The notes beneath the pieces are model-generated. The model saw nothing but the letters and a program-made list of their open reading frames with translations. It ran no database searches and was not told where the DNA came from. The translations under genes and the position numbers were made by a program. A stretch of 64,000 nt of DNA from contig PJRA01000555.1 in NCBI GenBank assembly GCA_016987375.1, forward strand, positions 838,609 through 902,608. The letters are read 5' to 3'. How positions within the stretch are numbered: position 1 is the first letter of the stretch; each line of letters starts with the position of its first letter. This DNA is from Brachionus koreanus. Taxonomy: Eukaryota; Rotifera; Eurotatoria; Ploima; Brachionidae. Positions 12,701 through 25,774 of the stretch are shown here, in pieces.

Positions 12701-15700
12701 TTGAAATTAATGAGACTAGAGAAGATAGATGACTAATAAGCGAATTGATTCATATAAAAATACAAAAATCATTCATGGGTATGAGAAAATGGAGCTTTTA
12801 GAATCATGTGAATTATTTTAAAAGATTATATCTTAATCTTAAGCCTGTATAGCCGAGTATTAGTCATGCAAGCAGAGGATCGAGAGTTCAAAACTTGCTG
12901 AGGCTGGAAAAATCTTCAAAATATCTCTGCAATACGGGGCACATGTTTAAACCCCTTTCAAAAAAAAATTGGGGACCGGTTTCGACTGGGAAAAATTTGC
13001 AGTGTAGATGATCAACTCAATGCGGTAGCTTCTGTGTAAGATCGGAGCTGTTGCTGAAAAAAAGGTACTTGAAAAGGAGATGAGCGCCTCTCCATTATCC
13101 ACTAGGATAGAATAGGGTAAAAAAAATATCGTAATCTTAGAAAAATAAACTTCTTTTGATTAGTCAAAAAAAAACAACAGAAGATGACTAAATATTTTGG
13201 GAAATTCTTCATCGTTCAGGACACTTAAATGTTTAAAAGCGTATATTGATGCAAAGATTTTTGCACTATTTCATGCCTTTATTGCACAAAATAAATAAAA
13301 AAAAATTTTATTATCAGCTTTAATTTTTTTTACTTTAAAATTCACTCACCATATCTAATTAAAGAGAAAAAATATGTCATCACTTTATTTTATGTAATTC
13401 AAGCTTCAATTAAATTACTATATGAAGCATAAAACCCTGTTGTGTGATTTTTTGGATTAGTAAAATTAATTTTAATAAAATTATTTGATTAAATGATGTT
13501 ATATATTTTTTAAATTAAAATTCTCTGTTTTATTAAATTAGAAATTACTTCAATAAATAACAAAACAAAACAAAAATAGTTGTATTAAGTTATGAATTGT
13601 TTTTAAAAATTGAAAATGAGAGATTAAAATTTACTCAATTTATTAAATGATATTTTCAGAATTAATTTTGTTTAAAGGACCGCTAATTAATAAATCTCAC
13701 GAAAACATAATTTTCAAGATTTGTGATCTATCACGAATAGAACTAAATAGAAGAAGGGAAGAGCCTATTTTTTTTAAACCAAAAAGGTGGAATTATTTTT
13801 GGTCTCGTGTAAAAATATAAATGTTAATTTTTAACTATTCTCATAAAATTAGAAATTTATTATTTTGCTCCAAAAAAGCTTTTAATTTGAAAAAATACTT
13901 TTTTTTATTTACTTACTAGTCCGTAGAATTAAATATTAACAATAGAATAATAGCAAGGGCTATTTTGGACAAAATCCGAAAATCCAATAATTTTTTCTAA
14001 TTTTTGATTTAAATTATTTCAAAAAAAAAAAATTTTAATTGACTAAAAAAGTTCTAGTAACTGAGGAGAGAAAAAATCTCACAAAATAATCAAATCAAAA
14101 GAGATTAAACCAAATAAACAAGCTAAATTTTTAGTGTCAATTCATTCAATATGTCATTCAATCAAAATTGTTAATTTTAAAAATCTAAACAATATGTCAT
14201 TATAATTTTAAAATTTAAAATATTCAAAAAAAAAGTCTAAACCGAACTTTTAAATTTTTTTTTTGTATTTTTAAAATTTTATTAAAATTCTCAAATTTTG
14301 AAAATGACACACGCACACGAATAGAAATAATATTAAATTTCTTCTATGCACTCTCTTAATTAAAAACTCAATTTAATAAATAGAACTTGAATATTTAAGA
14401 GCAAATATTTTTAATAAATTAGAAAAATAGTTTTTTCTGTACTTAATATTTTTGGAAATTCACATTTCTAATTTTGCTAATTAGTACTTAATAAGAAATA
14501 AAATAAAATTTACTAATAAAAACTAAAACACAACTTATTTATAGTCACTTTTTATATACGATCGATCAAATATTGACCAGGAAATGGTTAAGGCAAATAA
14601 TCTTTTTGAGTGGAAAAAAGCCGAAAAATAAATCCATCAAAGCGATAAGAAATCTCGTTGATATTAAACATTGAATTGAAAAAAAAAAAAACATTTTTAT
14701 CATTTCATCAAGTGTTCATTTTAAAATTGGTTGAATATTTGAATATTAATTGATATGGATAGACTTTGAAAAAAAAAATACTTACTGTAACAGATGTAGA
14801 ATATTGTAGTTGTGAGAAATTGATATATTGTTTATCCAAGCGAGTATAAACAGGTACTGATCCGGAGCGATTAGTTGCACCACGCTTGTTTTCATTAAGT
14901 CTATAACAAATTGAATTTAAATAACCGTATGATAAGGATTTGAATTTTTTTTGATTATAATTGCTGCTAGTATTGATTTTTTTTGTTTCTAAATTAAGAC
15001 CATATGCTAGTGATGATTTGTAAGAACGCAAGTTATTAATAGTTAATGATCCTGATACACAAGATTCAATTATTGATGATGATGATGATGATTCCAATGA
15101 TGATACCAGTTCTTCAGGCGATTTTTTCAAATTTTCTTTTTTATTTTTTTGAGTTTCAATTAATTTAACATAAATAAATTTGAATTTTCCTATTTTTTTA
15201 TTTAGTATGCCAGTCCATATTCCTGTCTCGTTCATATCAATCACATCGATAACATCTCCAATCTAAATAATTAAAATTAAGAAAAAAATGGACGATAATG
15301 TTTATCTCTTTACTTTGAGACATAGTGAATTTGTGTCGTATGGACTTGGGGTGAATTGCTGAATTACTAATGCTTTGGCTATCACCAAACTATCCAATTC
15401 TTTTTCAGAATAATCTAAACTAATCGATTGTGTTTTGTAGATTGGCTTTTTTGGTGATTTTGGCTGAAACTCTGATTGAACTGAATAGCGATTTGCGATT
15501 TGGTTTTTGTTCGACTGGTCTGATTTTTTCTTAAATTAAGAATATTTATTTTTATAAAGTTGAGCGTCAAAAAACTCCCTATAGATTACTAATATTTGCC
15601 TATAGATACTTTAAATGGATATTTTCTAACTCATTTTTGCTTTAAATAACAGCTACTTAGGCCATAGTATTTGTATATATGATTAGAATTAATGCCCATA

Positions 15701-18700
15701 TTTAATATAACAAAAGATATTAGCACTAAAAATTATCTTACACTAATAAATGGATTTTTAAATTAATTTAAATTGAATTTTGTTTATATTTTATTACGAT
15801 AATGAAATTTTTTTTGTTTATCAAACAAATGAATGTTTTAAATATTTAAATTTTTTTTCATTATAAGAAATTTGAAAAATAAAAAAATTTAGCCATAATT
15901 TTCAATCAAGTATATTAACCTTATGACTTAATAATTGATAAAAAAAAATTTATTCAATTTTTCTTTATTAAATGATAAACTTTTTATATTTTAGTTGCAT
16001 TAACATGGTATTGTGAAATTTAAACACAAAAAAGACAAGAATTCTTCCTTTTTTGATAAATTTACTAAAATAAAATATTTAAAAAAAAATACTGCAAAAG
16101 CACATTTTTTATTAAAAAACTTTTTTCGTTATGTAAAGAATTTTAGTGCAACAAAGAATTTTAGACTTTTTTTGCAGTATTTTTTTTTAAAATCTTATTT
16201 TAATAAATTTCAATTAATCAAAAAAAGAAAGAATTCTTTGTAACATTTGTATTTAAATTTACCGATTGACATTAAAAACTAATAAATTTGCTTAATATTA
16301 ATTGATATTTATCTAAATAAATAAAAATTTTCAATTAATAAATTAATTCAACTTATTATCCATTTATTCATCGCATGCAAAAAAGACTATAGACAAAAAA
16401 TCAATTAAATTTTGTCTCATTTAATTGACTAAATTAATTTTAGAAATTCTTTTTAATTTAATAAAAAGATTTAATTAAAAATTTCTAATTTAAATTCTAA
16501 AACTGACACATACTATTTTGTTTTTTTTGCAAGTCTTGTTTGCTTTATGGATTGAATTGAGATCATGTCCAGGTTGTTGACGCGCTTCATTCTCAATGTT
16601 GATTGGAAATGACATCGAATATTTTAGCAGTGAACATTGCTTAACATTGTTCTCATTACATTCCATTTCATAATCGTAAACACTCTTGGAATTGCGCATG
16701 GCCGAGTTGCCAAATCTCGATGTATGTCTTATTCCCATTTTTAGCAATAAATCATCTTCAAAATAAAAAAATCATCATAATCGGTACTAATTTAGAATAG
16801 ATAGACGAGTATAAAAAAATTAGTAAATATTTAACTTGGTTAGTTTTTTTTTGGGCTAAAATATCATGATTTGTAAATATTTGTTGATGTAAAAAAGCGG
16901 CTAGCTTTTAGTCATTAGTTTTAGGTCGAAATACTAAATAAGAGTAATCGATGATTAATGTCCTATTGGAAGAATTCTAAATTAAATCGATGAAAGCATT
17001 TTATCTATCATACAAATCAATTATTTTTCAAATTTTATCAGAATATTAAATTTCGATTTATCGAATCGACTTTAAAAATAGAAAAGAAAAGAAAATTTCT
17101 ATCTGTTTGTCTATCTGGAAATGAATTTCTTGGGGCAATTTTTTTTTTAAACTCTAGAACTAATTAATTTTTGATTTATTCAAGGCTCACACAATCTAGA
17201 AAAAAAACGGCCTTAGATAGATAGAACATTTCATTTCATTATTTATTAATAAAGATAATTTTTTTCTATTTCTTAATGGAAAATAAACTTAAAAATTATC
17301 TTTCAAGAATATAAAAAATATTCTTGATTTTTTCTTTTCTAAATTTCTTTAAATTAATATGAGAGAATAGTGAAAAAAAATAAAGAACTTTATGTTTTTA
17401 TGTGTAGAAAAAATACTATTTATTTATATGAACTTTAAGTTTATACGATTAAATAATAATTGTCTTGCTGATTTTAAACTTAACTTTGGCGATTTTTTAA
17501 AATAAAAAACTTAATTTTTGATTAATTTCTAAACGAGCAATAAAACTCTAAAATAAATTTTTATTTTAAAGCTTAAGCTTTATCAGATTTTGTTTTTTTA
17601 ATAGTTAGAGAAAAAAAAATTCGAATCAAATTTCTAGTCTCTTATTTAGAACAAAAATTTAAACAAGACATTAACCAACTAATTCAAATAATAATTAATA
17701 GGCAAGAATTCAAAAATATAAACTATTTTAATTACTTTGTAATTCTAGTGATTGTAATATTCTATAAACAATGCATTAAAGCATTTTGCTTGATTTTTTA
17801 TTTTTCGATTAATTCTGAACAGATGAGAAAAAAAAATTCCTTACACAAAAGAAACCTTCAAAATATTCAAAGAATTAAATGAATTAAATGAAACTTTTGA
17901 AATTTTTTAATTTTGTTTTTTCGTTCATAATTTAAAATTTGTATTAGAAATAAAAATGATTTAAAAAAAAGAAATATCAATCAAAAATCTTATCAATTTA
18001 TTGAATAAAATAAAATTAGTTTTGTGTCTGTGCGATAAAAAAAAAAAAAAAAGATAAAATATGGCACTCAGCATTTATTAGAAGCAAAAAAAAAGACTTA
18101 ATTAAATTTTAATTTTGTCTCGAGTGACATATAGCTCAAGTGTCAGTCAATAAATGAACTTACCATTCAAATTTTGATCCAACAATCGTACAATATTGCT
18201 TTGTTTAGCGTTGAACAACTGTTTCGATTTATTAGAAAAACTCGGACTGTTGCGTATAGCCTTAAATGAATTGAATGGAACAATAGATCCAAATTTAATT
18301 ATTTTCTAAGTTACATAATTAAGAGTAAACTAATATCTAGATGATTATTAGCTTCTTAAGTAAATAGACTCCTGGCCAGAGTAACTTAGACCAGGCTTTA
18401 ATGAATCTTATATTCTAATTATTAGATTCAGTCAAAAGAACTAAACGACGCTAAGAGGTTCTGCGCTAACTTTGCGTAATTAATTTTTTCTATTTCTCCT
18501 TTTCTCACTCTTTCTCTTTCTCTCTATGTTTCGCTCAAATGTCATTACTTACAACGCAAACATTGCCTTAGAAATAAAATTCAATTAAAGCCTTAAATTG
18601 GGTTAAAAGAGTTATTCTATTCAATCGAACAAGAATTACTTTTGAATCTAAATATTTATGATCGTTCAAGTTGCTTGATTTATTTGTTATAAGTCTTCCA

Positions 18701-20414
18701 TATTCTAAATTAAGCTGGTCTAATTTTTTTTTTAAATTTTATTAGATTAAAAAAAAAATAAAAAAAAAATAAGCTAAGTTTACTTGATTTAAACACATTT
18801 GGTCTTCTCGACTGTCTCGATTTTACTTGGCTGCTTTGACATTCAAACTTTTTTGTTCTAAATAAAAAATTAATAAAATACTGAACTCTTTTAGTTGAAT
18901 AATTTTATAAAAAAAATTCAATTCTCGACACATTACTAATGGTTGAGAAAATATATTTCAATAATGATTAGATACTTGATATCTCAACTAGGCCTAATTT
19001 TAAGTGCTTTTGACTCAAAATTAATTCTATTTTAGATCATTTTATATTTAACACTATTTATTTGTTCGATTAAAGAAAAAATTATACAAATACGTTTTCT
19101 TCAAAGAAGTAAGAAAAATAAACAGAAAAACTTCCCTTTGCACTTAGTTCGCCTAAGATTTTCATGACTGAATTAAAATTATATCGGATATTATCTTAAA
19201 GTATTGCCAAATTATTAATAAATAAATATTGAAAATATTTACTCTTTAAAACGAAAAAAAAAATTATATATTTAATAAGATACATGCATAAAAAAAGTGC
19301 TTAACTATAGCTTATCATAAGACAACATTAGTTTAACATCAAATTTAAATCATTTGAATAAAGATTAAATTATTTATTTTAGGTATAAAAAGTGAATTGT
19401 TTTAATTTTAGAATGAATCTACAGATAAACTTGAAATATAAGAAAAATACCACAAACAGATTAGTTTGCAATTTATTGATTATTCAAATTATTTTTTATT
19501 TTAAAAATTTAAAGAAATTTTTTTTTTTTCAATACATTTAATTAACATTAATAAAAATATTTAATAGATAGTTAAGCATGATTTATTCAATTGATTTGAT
19601 TTATTTATTTCAAAAAAAAATCTAAATATTTAATTCGAATGCAATTTAATAAACAAAAGCGAAAAAAAAATAGCCGGTGATTTTTATTTAGAATCAATAG
19701 TTCTAAATCATTTGTCTGAATTAGACTTAAAGCAAGACTGAAATTAGTGTTTTGTTTGTGTGTGTGTGTGTATTGGAATTAAATTATTGTTGGAAAAAAA
19801 ATATTTAGCCAAAATTTACTCAGAAATATTTATGAACAAAAATATTATTTTTTTTAAATAAAAGCACTTAAGATCTGCAGAATTTAACAAGTCATTATTT
19901 AAATTTTTTTCTTTAAAAAGTTATTTGAAAAAAAAATAAACTTTAAATTATATAATTATTTAATAGTTTTAAAAATAAGTGATTTAAAAGTATAAAACTT
20001 GACGCTAAATTCGTTTTAAAATCTTAAATTACCTCTCATAATTAGACAGAATATTAAGAATTTTTCTATCATATCAACTCTCATATCTTAATAGTTAAAT
20101 TTTCAAAAGCTCTTGAAATACTTAAATCTAAATGCAATACTCGTTGAATTGAAATTGATAAGATTTTCTTACTTGTTGCTATCAAAGCAAGATCCTTTTT
20201 CGTCACAAATGGCCATTAAATTTTTGATTGACTTGCGCAAATCTTTGACTGAAGTTAACAATTTTGATCCAACAACAATGCCAGTTGTTTGTGGACCATT
20301 TTTTGTCAATTTCATGCCGGGCAAGATGTTCACATTTTGATCTATTTGGCTTCGTTTGTTCTTGATGGGATCCAAATTTTTGTAATTTCTAGCACTGAAC
20401 CTACATCCGGTCAT
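6777..20414 (-). CDS. SASH1/SLY-family SH3-SAM adaptor protein
   Basis: A multi-exon gene assembled by phase: 20173-20414 (ATG), 18827-18857 (31-nt microexon), 18164-18260, 16514-16755, 15314-15529, 15262-14786, a block opening near 8099 and ending at 7155, and 7091-6777 (stop). The first six exons join in frame to 435 codons. The SH3 core spans exons 5 and 6 (FTPSPYDTNSLCLK joined to IGDVIDVI, then GIWTGILNKKIGKFKFIYV), very close to SASH1/SASH3. Exon 7 carries DSGCYSN and the segment before the SAM (NIDLASVPFTDEMGFCKVP, LLKRYATEL). Exon 8 carries the C-terminal SAM (SLENFLFSLGLPMYIDKF). The central SAM of vertebrate SASH1 is not seen. The family scaffolds receptor and TLR/NF-kB signalling in vertebrates. 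The exon 6 (phase 0) to exon 7 junction, across about 6.7 kb, is unresolved in phase, so a small exon is probably missing or exon 7 has its own promoter. Confidence 0.8.
11201..11328 (-). other. possible terminal exon in SASH1-like intron
   Basis: After an acceptor-like TTGTTCACAG the frame beginning two bases later is open for 42 codons to a TAA, with protein-like composition (…LRNLAVREKFKIKSFQ…, …KESGGVVLTIKS…). It would need one base from the previous exon, which does not match the phase-0 end of the SH3 exon. Unrecognised; speculative. Confidence 0.2.
12842..13125 (+). mobile_element. tRNA-derived SINE with target-site duplication
   Basis: The head (about 12843-12906) resembles a tRNA: an A-box-like TATAGCCGAGTATTAG, a B-box-like GAGTTCAAAACTTG, and pairing ends (GCCT…AGGC). 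A 180-bp body of clearly higher GC follows, including GGGACCGGTTTCGACTGGG, ending in GGGTAAAAAAAA. Flanks are near-identical 14-bp repeats, ATATCTTAATCTTA (12828-12841) and ATATCGTAATCTTA (13126-13139), with one mismatch. This is the expected form of a full-length SINE moved by a LINE. It lies in the long intron of the SASH1-like gene. Confidence 0.75.
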
Positions 20415-22504
20415 GATTACTTAAAACAACTTGCTGATTAAGCAAAATTCTCAATCTAATTAGCAAATAATTTCTAAAATTTAAAACTATTTTAAAATAT
20501 TCGAAAAAAAGCAAAAACTAATTAGCAAACTAGGCGGGGGTATTTGACAAGCATATTTATAGGTTGTTGTATACAATTTTCAAGTGTTTAAACTGTTTTG
20601 TTTTTGAATAACTAGAACTTAACTTAAGGGTGTCAATAATAAATAAAGCCAAAATAGTTAGGTAATTTAAAAAAAGAAAACACTTGGCCAACATTTGGAA
20701 ACAAAAATTTTATCTTATTTTAAAATAAAAATATCCAAGAAATGCAACGAACAAAAATAAAATTTTGCATAACAAATTTACTTTATAAGTAGAGTAGGAT
20801 ATTAGCAATCTGGCTTTAATAATAGTTAAGTTGACAAATTTTAATTTAATTTAAAAAATGTGAGTCACTGTTTAGCTAATTTGCATTTGACAATATTTAT
20901 TAATAGATAGCGTATGATAACCATTTTAAAAATTAATTTCATGGATGAATTGAAAATATTTTTGGTCTCGGAAAGATCCGAGTTATTTATTTCGAAACCA
21001 ATTGTCCGCATTATGTAACAAAAGAAAAGAGAAACAAAAATTTCCAACTAAATTATTTCGGTCACAATATAATTAAGTTTGAAGCAATTTTGCGGAAATT
21101 TCTCATTTGAATAGGTCTATGAATATTTTTTTGTTTAGGCCAAAAAATTTATTCTTAATTAAACTCAATAAATAAAAATTTTAAAAATTATTTTTTATTT
21201 TTTTTTTTACGAATTTTCAAATCCTAATTTTATTTGGTAATAATTTACAAATTTACTTAGAGATTTGGACTATGTTAAAAAAAAAACAGATACAAGGCTT
21301 TAATTGTTATTAATTTAGTTTTCTATTTTACTTATATAATCAAAAATTTCAGCTCTTAAATTATCATTTGAGATAAAACAAAGAAAAAAAAACTTGATCT
21401 AATAAGACGTCAGTTTGAACAAAGCTTACTTTAAAGATCTTTGACCAGTACTATGTTTTTATTTAAAATTTTCTAATTAATAATTTTTAATAACCTGTCA
21501 AGTCCAATTTTTTTAATCTTTTGACTATCACAGGAAAATTTATTCATTAATTTCCGCAAAAACTGAAAAACCTAGACTTGGCGTTAATTAGAAAAAAAAA
21601 ATTTTAAATCTGACCGAACAAGAGACAATTGAAACTTTTTAGCACAAACAAAATACTCTTATAAGTTGAATTGAAAAATTATAAAAAACAAGCAAAATAT
21701 TTATTTTTAAAAATTATCAGATTTAACTTGTAGAGCTTTATTTTTATAGATTTTTTTCGAGGAAAGTGACATGATTTATTTTGACATTTTTAATAGAACG
21801 GTAAAACTGGCCATGTATACAAATGTAAAATTCAAAATAGCGTAAATAATTGAATAGGATTTAGATTTTTTGTCTCTAACCGTAAATTCTTTTTTCAATT
21901 TAACATTAAAAGCATTTACTGTAGGAAATTTGATACAAAAAAATCAATTTTAGAATCAAAATTTTTATGATCTAAAATAAAAGTATAAAATATTTTTGAA
22001 AGAAAAAAAAAATTCTAAAAATTACTTAAGGCAATGTTCCAAAATAAATCGTGTTTAAGCGATTTTTGATTAGCATAAAATTGAGTAGACATAAGTAATT
22101 AAAATATAAAAATATATGTTTAATTTTTTTTGTTCAAATGTGTCAAAAATCAAATTAAGTATAGAAAAAAAATAAAATAAAATTAATTCCTAAATAATAT
22201 TGCTCAATTTACTCCAACTAAAAACAACTAACACTAAAGGCTATTCTAAAAATTTTCTGTAGACAAATTTTTAAAGCTATCGGACATAATTTCCAACAAA
22301 TCTAGAAAAAAAACGCGCAAATAAACTTGGTATCTTAAAAGTATATACTCGTCAATATTTACATTCAAGATTTTTATTTAAGAATAGTTGCAAATATTTT
22401 TAAATCATCTTAAAAATTAAGTTTTTTAAATAAATTATTTTATTATCTTATTTTCACTAAATTAAGTTAAAAAAAAATTTAAAAATAGGACAAAAAATTT
22501 TATT
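20415..22504. other. intergenic, no gene seen
   Basis: AT-rich spacer upstream of the SASH1-like start and downstream of the coiled-coil gene. A 60-codon minus-strand frame at 20865-21047 follows an acceptor-like AATTTAG but has no recognisable features. A perfect 6-bp hairpin (CTCGGA AAGA TCCGAG) sits inside it. Confidence 0.4.
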
Positions 22505-23437
22505 TCACATTTCAAATTCAAATAAAGAATCAACTGATTCCTGAGTACTGCTTATTTCATATTTATCGTTCATTGAATTACTAAAATTCTTCACATCAGT
22601 CTGCACTATTGTTCGTCTCTTTCTCACACCATTCTCATTAAGTACTAAATTCTTATAATTTTTTAATCTATTCAATAAATGATATTTGTTAATTTTGGAT
22701 TTTTTAAATGAGTCTAATTTTTTGCACGAATAAATTTTTGTTTTTGTCTCAGCATGTTTGATATGTGCATCGATTCTAAAAAAATATATAAAATTAATCT
22801 AAAATTTCTATAAACAAGCTAATTTACTTGTGATCGATAGTTCGTTCTACCACATCATAAACAGTTTTTTTAATTGCACTATCAATATCTGACGGTAACT
22901 AAGACATTCAAAATTAATTCATTTTTTTTTAAATTAAAAATATTTATTCGTTTACTTTGAGAATAAAATTTTCAAATTTTTCACAAAAAGTCTGCTGATC
23001 CTTGTTTATGATATTGTTCTTATTGACTGTTTCTTGAAGCTGTGCTACCTGATTCCTAAGATTGTTTACTGAATTGTGTACCACCTCTAATTTATTTCGA
23101 ACGAGTTCTAAATCTTCAGTTGTTTTTCTTTTAGCAAAAAATATATTATTTTTTTGAATTTTGACTTTGATTGTTTTGTTTTTTCATTTTACCTTTGTGA
23201 GCCAGGTCCATTTAGAGCTTGATATTTGGCCTGATCAATTTGTTGTAATGAGTGATTGGAGTTTTGTTTCGATTCTTGGTAAAAGCTAGTCTCAAGTTTT
23301 TGAGCCTGTGGTCTATAAATGTTAAAACCAGACTTGGAATATAATCCTGTGTCATTCAGGTACAAACGTTCATTGAGGCTGAGTGACAAAAAAGTCGAAT
23401 CAACATCTATATTTTTTATGGCTTGATTTTTATCCAT
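22505..23437 (-). CDS. small coiled-coil protein, unknown
   Basis: Four exons join in phase: 23193-23437 (ATG), 22956-23127, 22828-22898 and 22505-22775 (stop TGA), giving 252 residues. The N-terminal ~80 residues are Gln/Ser-rich with a possible conserved core (GLYSKSGFNIYRPQ). Residues about 85-140 have heptad-like hydrophobic spacing (LELVRNKLEVVHNSVNNL…), predicting a coiled coil. The C-terminal third is Lys-rich and ends in an acidic SLFEFEM. No catalytic motif, signal peptide or membrane segment is seen. I do not recognise the family. It could be a cytoskeletal, centrosomal or meiotic coiled-coil protein, but nothing in the sequence decides between these. It is only about 280 bp downstream of the stop-proximal side of its Fuseless-like neighbour on the same strand. 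Confidence 0.6.
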
Positions 23438-23717
23438 TTAGAATAAATTTTAAATAAAAAAAAACGTGGGGGTTTATGAAAAAGTATTTATTCAAATTTT
23501 ATGTAAATAGCTTTACGGTACATAAATTACTGTGTGCGGATTCATTTTCTTAAATAATGAAATAATACAAGGTTAATCCTTGCAAATAAATTTTGGCTTA
23601 AATTTAAAATTTTAGTTTTTAAAAAACAAAAATTAAAAAAAAATTTTTTTGGCAAATTTTATTAATTAAACAAAAAAAAAATGAAATTTGAAAAAATTCT
23701 AGAATTTTAGTTACTAG

Positions 23718-24921
23718 TCAAGAAAAATAAGAAATACTAAATTTTAGATTAAGTTCATCTTGAGAACCCGATTGGGCTTCGAAGCCGGCCGGACCATTTA
23801 AAGCTGAAATGAGTCCAATTGAATACAAAAATATAAATAGAAATGCATGAGTTAAATAGCTAATTTCTAGTTTAAAGTCCAATTTCAGGACGTAAAAATC
23901 AAAAATAGCAAAAAATGCTCGCCACAAGGCAACAAGTCCAATAAAGCAAATTAGTTCAAAACAACTTTTGAAATATTCACTTGTTTTTAATTCGTATTTT
24001 TTTACAAATATTAAAATAATTAAAGTAGCAAAGAATATAATATAACCAAATAGACATGTGTGAACTATTGACATAAGATGAGTTTGTTCACCGAAATAAA
24101 CATATGTATAGTGTTTTACACCAAATTCAAACACATCCCATATACCTTTCCAAATAAAAACATTTATTAGCATTTCAACAAATTCCATATAAATAAAATT
24201 GATTAGATTTTCAATCAAAACGTGCTTTTAATTAATTAGTTATTTATTAATTTTAAAATTTTTTTTAGTTAAAAAAAAAATTTTATACTTTAAGATTAAA
24301 GATTTTTGCTTGTGAAAAAAAATTGGAAAATTCCCAGGTGGGTTCAAGATGAAAAGGAACACATTTGATAAGTGGAGTCAGCTTTCTGTTCAAAACAACT
24401 CTAAAACAAACCAAAGCTAGTATTGATAGAAAAACTGTGTATTTGAAGTGAATCATTGTCGAATAGTAGTTGTAAATGTCCCAATAAGTTCTCCATTGTG
24501 AAACATAGGCTATTGACATTGTGTACGAAAAGGAAAACTTTAGAACTCTAGATGCCCAGCCTTTACTTGGCAGACTATTGTGCAAATTTTGCAATGGCTT
24601 TTGAAGCTGATAAACAATCAAAAGGATAAAATTTGAAATGAAAAAAGTAATTGAACAGCTTAAAAGTAGGTTGTGATAAAAAATTGCCAAATAAAATACG
24701 TTCCATGTAGCGCACCAGTAAACTATGACCAAAGGCGTGAAAATAAATAAATTAAGAAAATAATTTAGAATTGCAAAACGCTGATGGTTTAGTTTTTTTT
24801 CCAGTAGACATTGCTTTTCTTCGGCTCTAAAGTATTTCATCAAAAGTCTACCAAGTAAGTAAATTATGATCCAAAAGCTGGGTGGATATTTCAAATCAAG
24901 AATAAAAATAAAAATTCTATT
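23718..24921 (-). CDS. Fuseless-like multi-pass membrane protein (5' end incomplete)
   Basis: Two exons, 24289-24921 and 23718-24224, join in phase 0 across a 64-bp intron to about 379 residues. The protein has about eight hydrophobic segments arranged as four modules. Each opens with an aromatic-rich block: VYWCATWNVFYL, SQWRTYWDIYNYY, FIWKGIWDVFEF and ALWRAFFAIFDFY. This repeated W-R/K…W-D pattern is the hallmark of Fuseless, a presynaptic membrane protein needed in Drosophila for calcium-channel clustering at release sites. The first exon opens after a TTTTTAG acceptor, and no ATG precedes the first membrane segment. A short 5' exon is therefore missing from the model, or translation starts at the internal Met near 24840. 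Assignment rests on the four-module pattern. Confidence 0.65.
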
Positions 24922-25185
24922 CTAAAAATTTAATATTTTATTTATAAAAATAGAAATTATAATTATCAATTAGTTTATTTATTTATTGATAAGATAATTT
25001 TTGTTATTTTGAACAAACTAGATGATAAAAATAAATCTTGAAATTGCTTATTTTATCAAATAATTTTGAATAAAAAATGTAATAATTCTTTTTTTATCCA
25101 AAATTTAAAGCTAATGTTCGAAATTTTTAAATTTAAAATATAGCATTCGTGCTTGATTAAATATATTAAATTTTTTTATTTATTT

Positions 25186-25270
25186 AAAAATATAGTTTGG
25201 GTTATAAACCCTGGCAGTTTGTAATTGAACTTAGTCCTTCCCTTCAGCCAACTGTATTAAGTTCATAAAA
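25186..25270 (+). repeat. dispersed 85-bp repeat, copy B
   Basis: Second copy of the repeat at 5236-5320, in the same orientation and without gaps. It lies between the Fuseless-like and PALS1 genes. Confidence 0.75.
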
Positions 25271-25774
25271 AGATTGTTCATAAAATTTTAAAGTTGAAAA
25301 ATAAAAATAAATGCTAAAATTAAAAAAAAAAAGAGTTTCTATAGTTGTGTTGTGATGCAAACTGAAGTTTTTGTTGAAAAAAAAATTAAGGCTGAAGTGA
25401 ATGCAATATTCAGACTTAATAATAATAAAAATAGTAATAGTAATATTCTACGATCAACTTAGTTTATTATGCTTACAAAGTTAATGATGAAAACGTCGTC
25501 TGTTTACTAAGTAGGTTTACTAATTTAATCCCACTATAGTAGACTTTTCATGACTTATTTAATATTAGAATTGAAATCAGGGCAAACAAATTTTTTTTTT
25601 CAATAAAAAATTTATAAATTAGTGTTTTTTTATTCAAAAATTAAGTTAAATAAAAAGTATATTTACATTAGAATAAATGTCAAAATATTAATTCGAAAAT
25701 TAAAAATTTTAAATAAATGGTTTAAAATCAAATAAATTTTTTTCTTCTTTGTTTTTAATAATAAAAATAATAAA

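Larger units (their letters stand above)
8110..14785. other. long intron of the SASH1-like gene
   Basis: Mostly AT-rich non-coding sequence between the SH3 exon and the exon carrying the SLY-like block. It contains a SINE (12842-13125), a candidate exon (11201-11328), and a slightly less AT-rich patch at about 8610-8890 that could be an alternative promoter or 5' exon. Nothing else recognisable. Confidence 0.5.

Noticed and set aside
12843..12906. Functional tRNA gene
   Set aside because: Box-like motifs are present, but no clean cloverleaf or anticodon stem forms, and the SINE body, tail and flanking duplication explain it better.
16013..16243. Lys/Phe-rich plus-strand frame of 76 codons
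   Set aside because: Composition is just A/T-rich DNA. A partial resemblance to 36827-36925 was seen but is too weak and low-complexity to call a repeat.
20865..21047. 60-codon minus-strand frame after an acceptor-like site
   Set aside because: No partner exon, no homology and an uneven hydrophobic composition; support is too thin.
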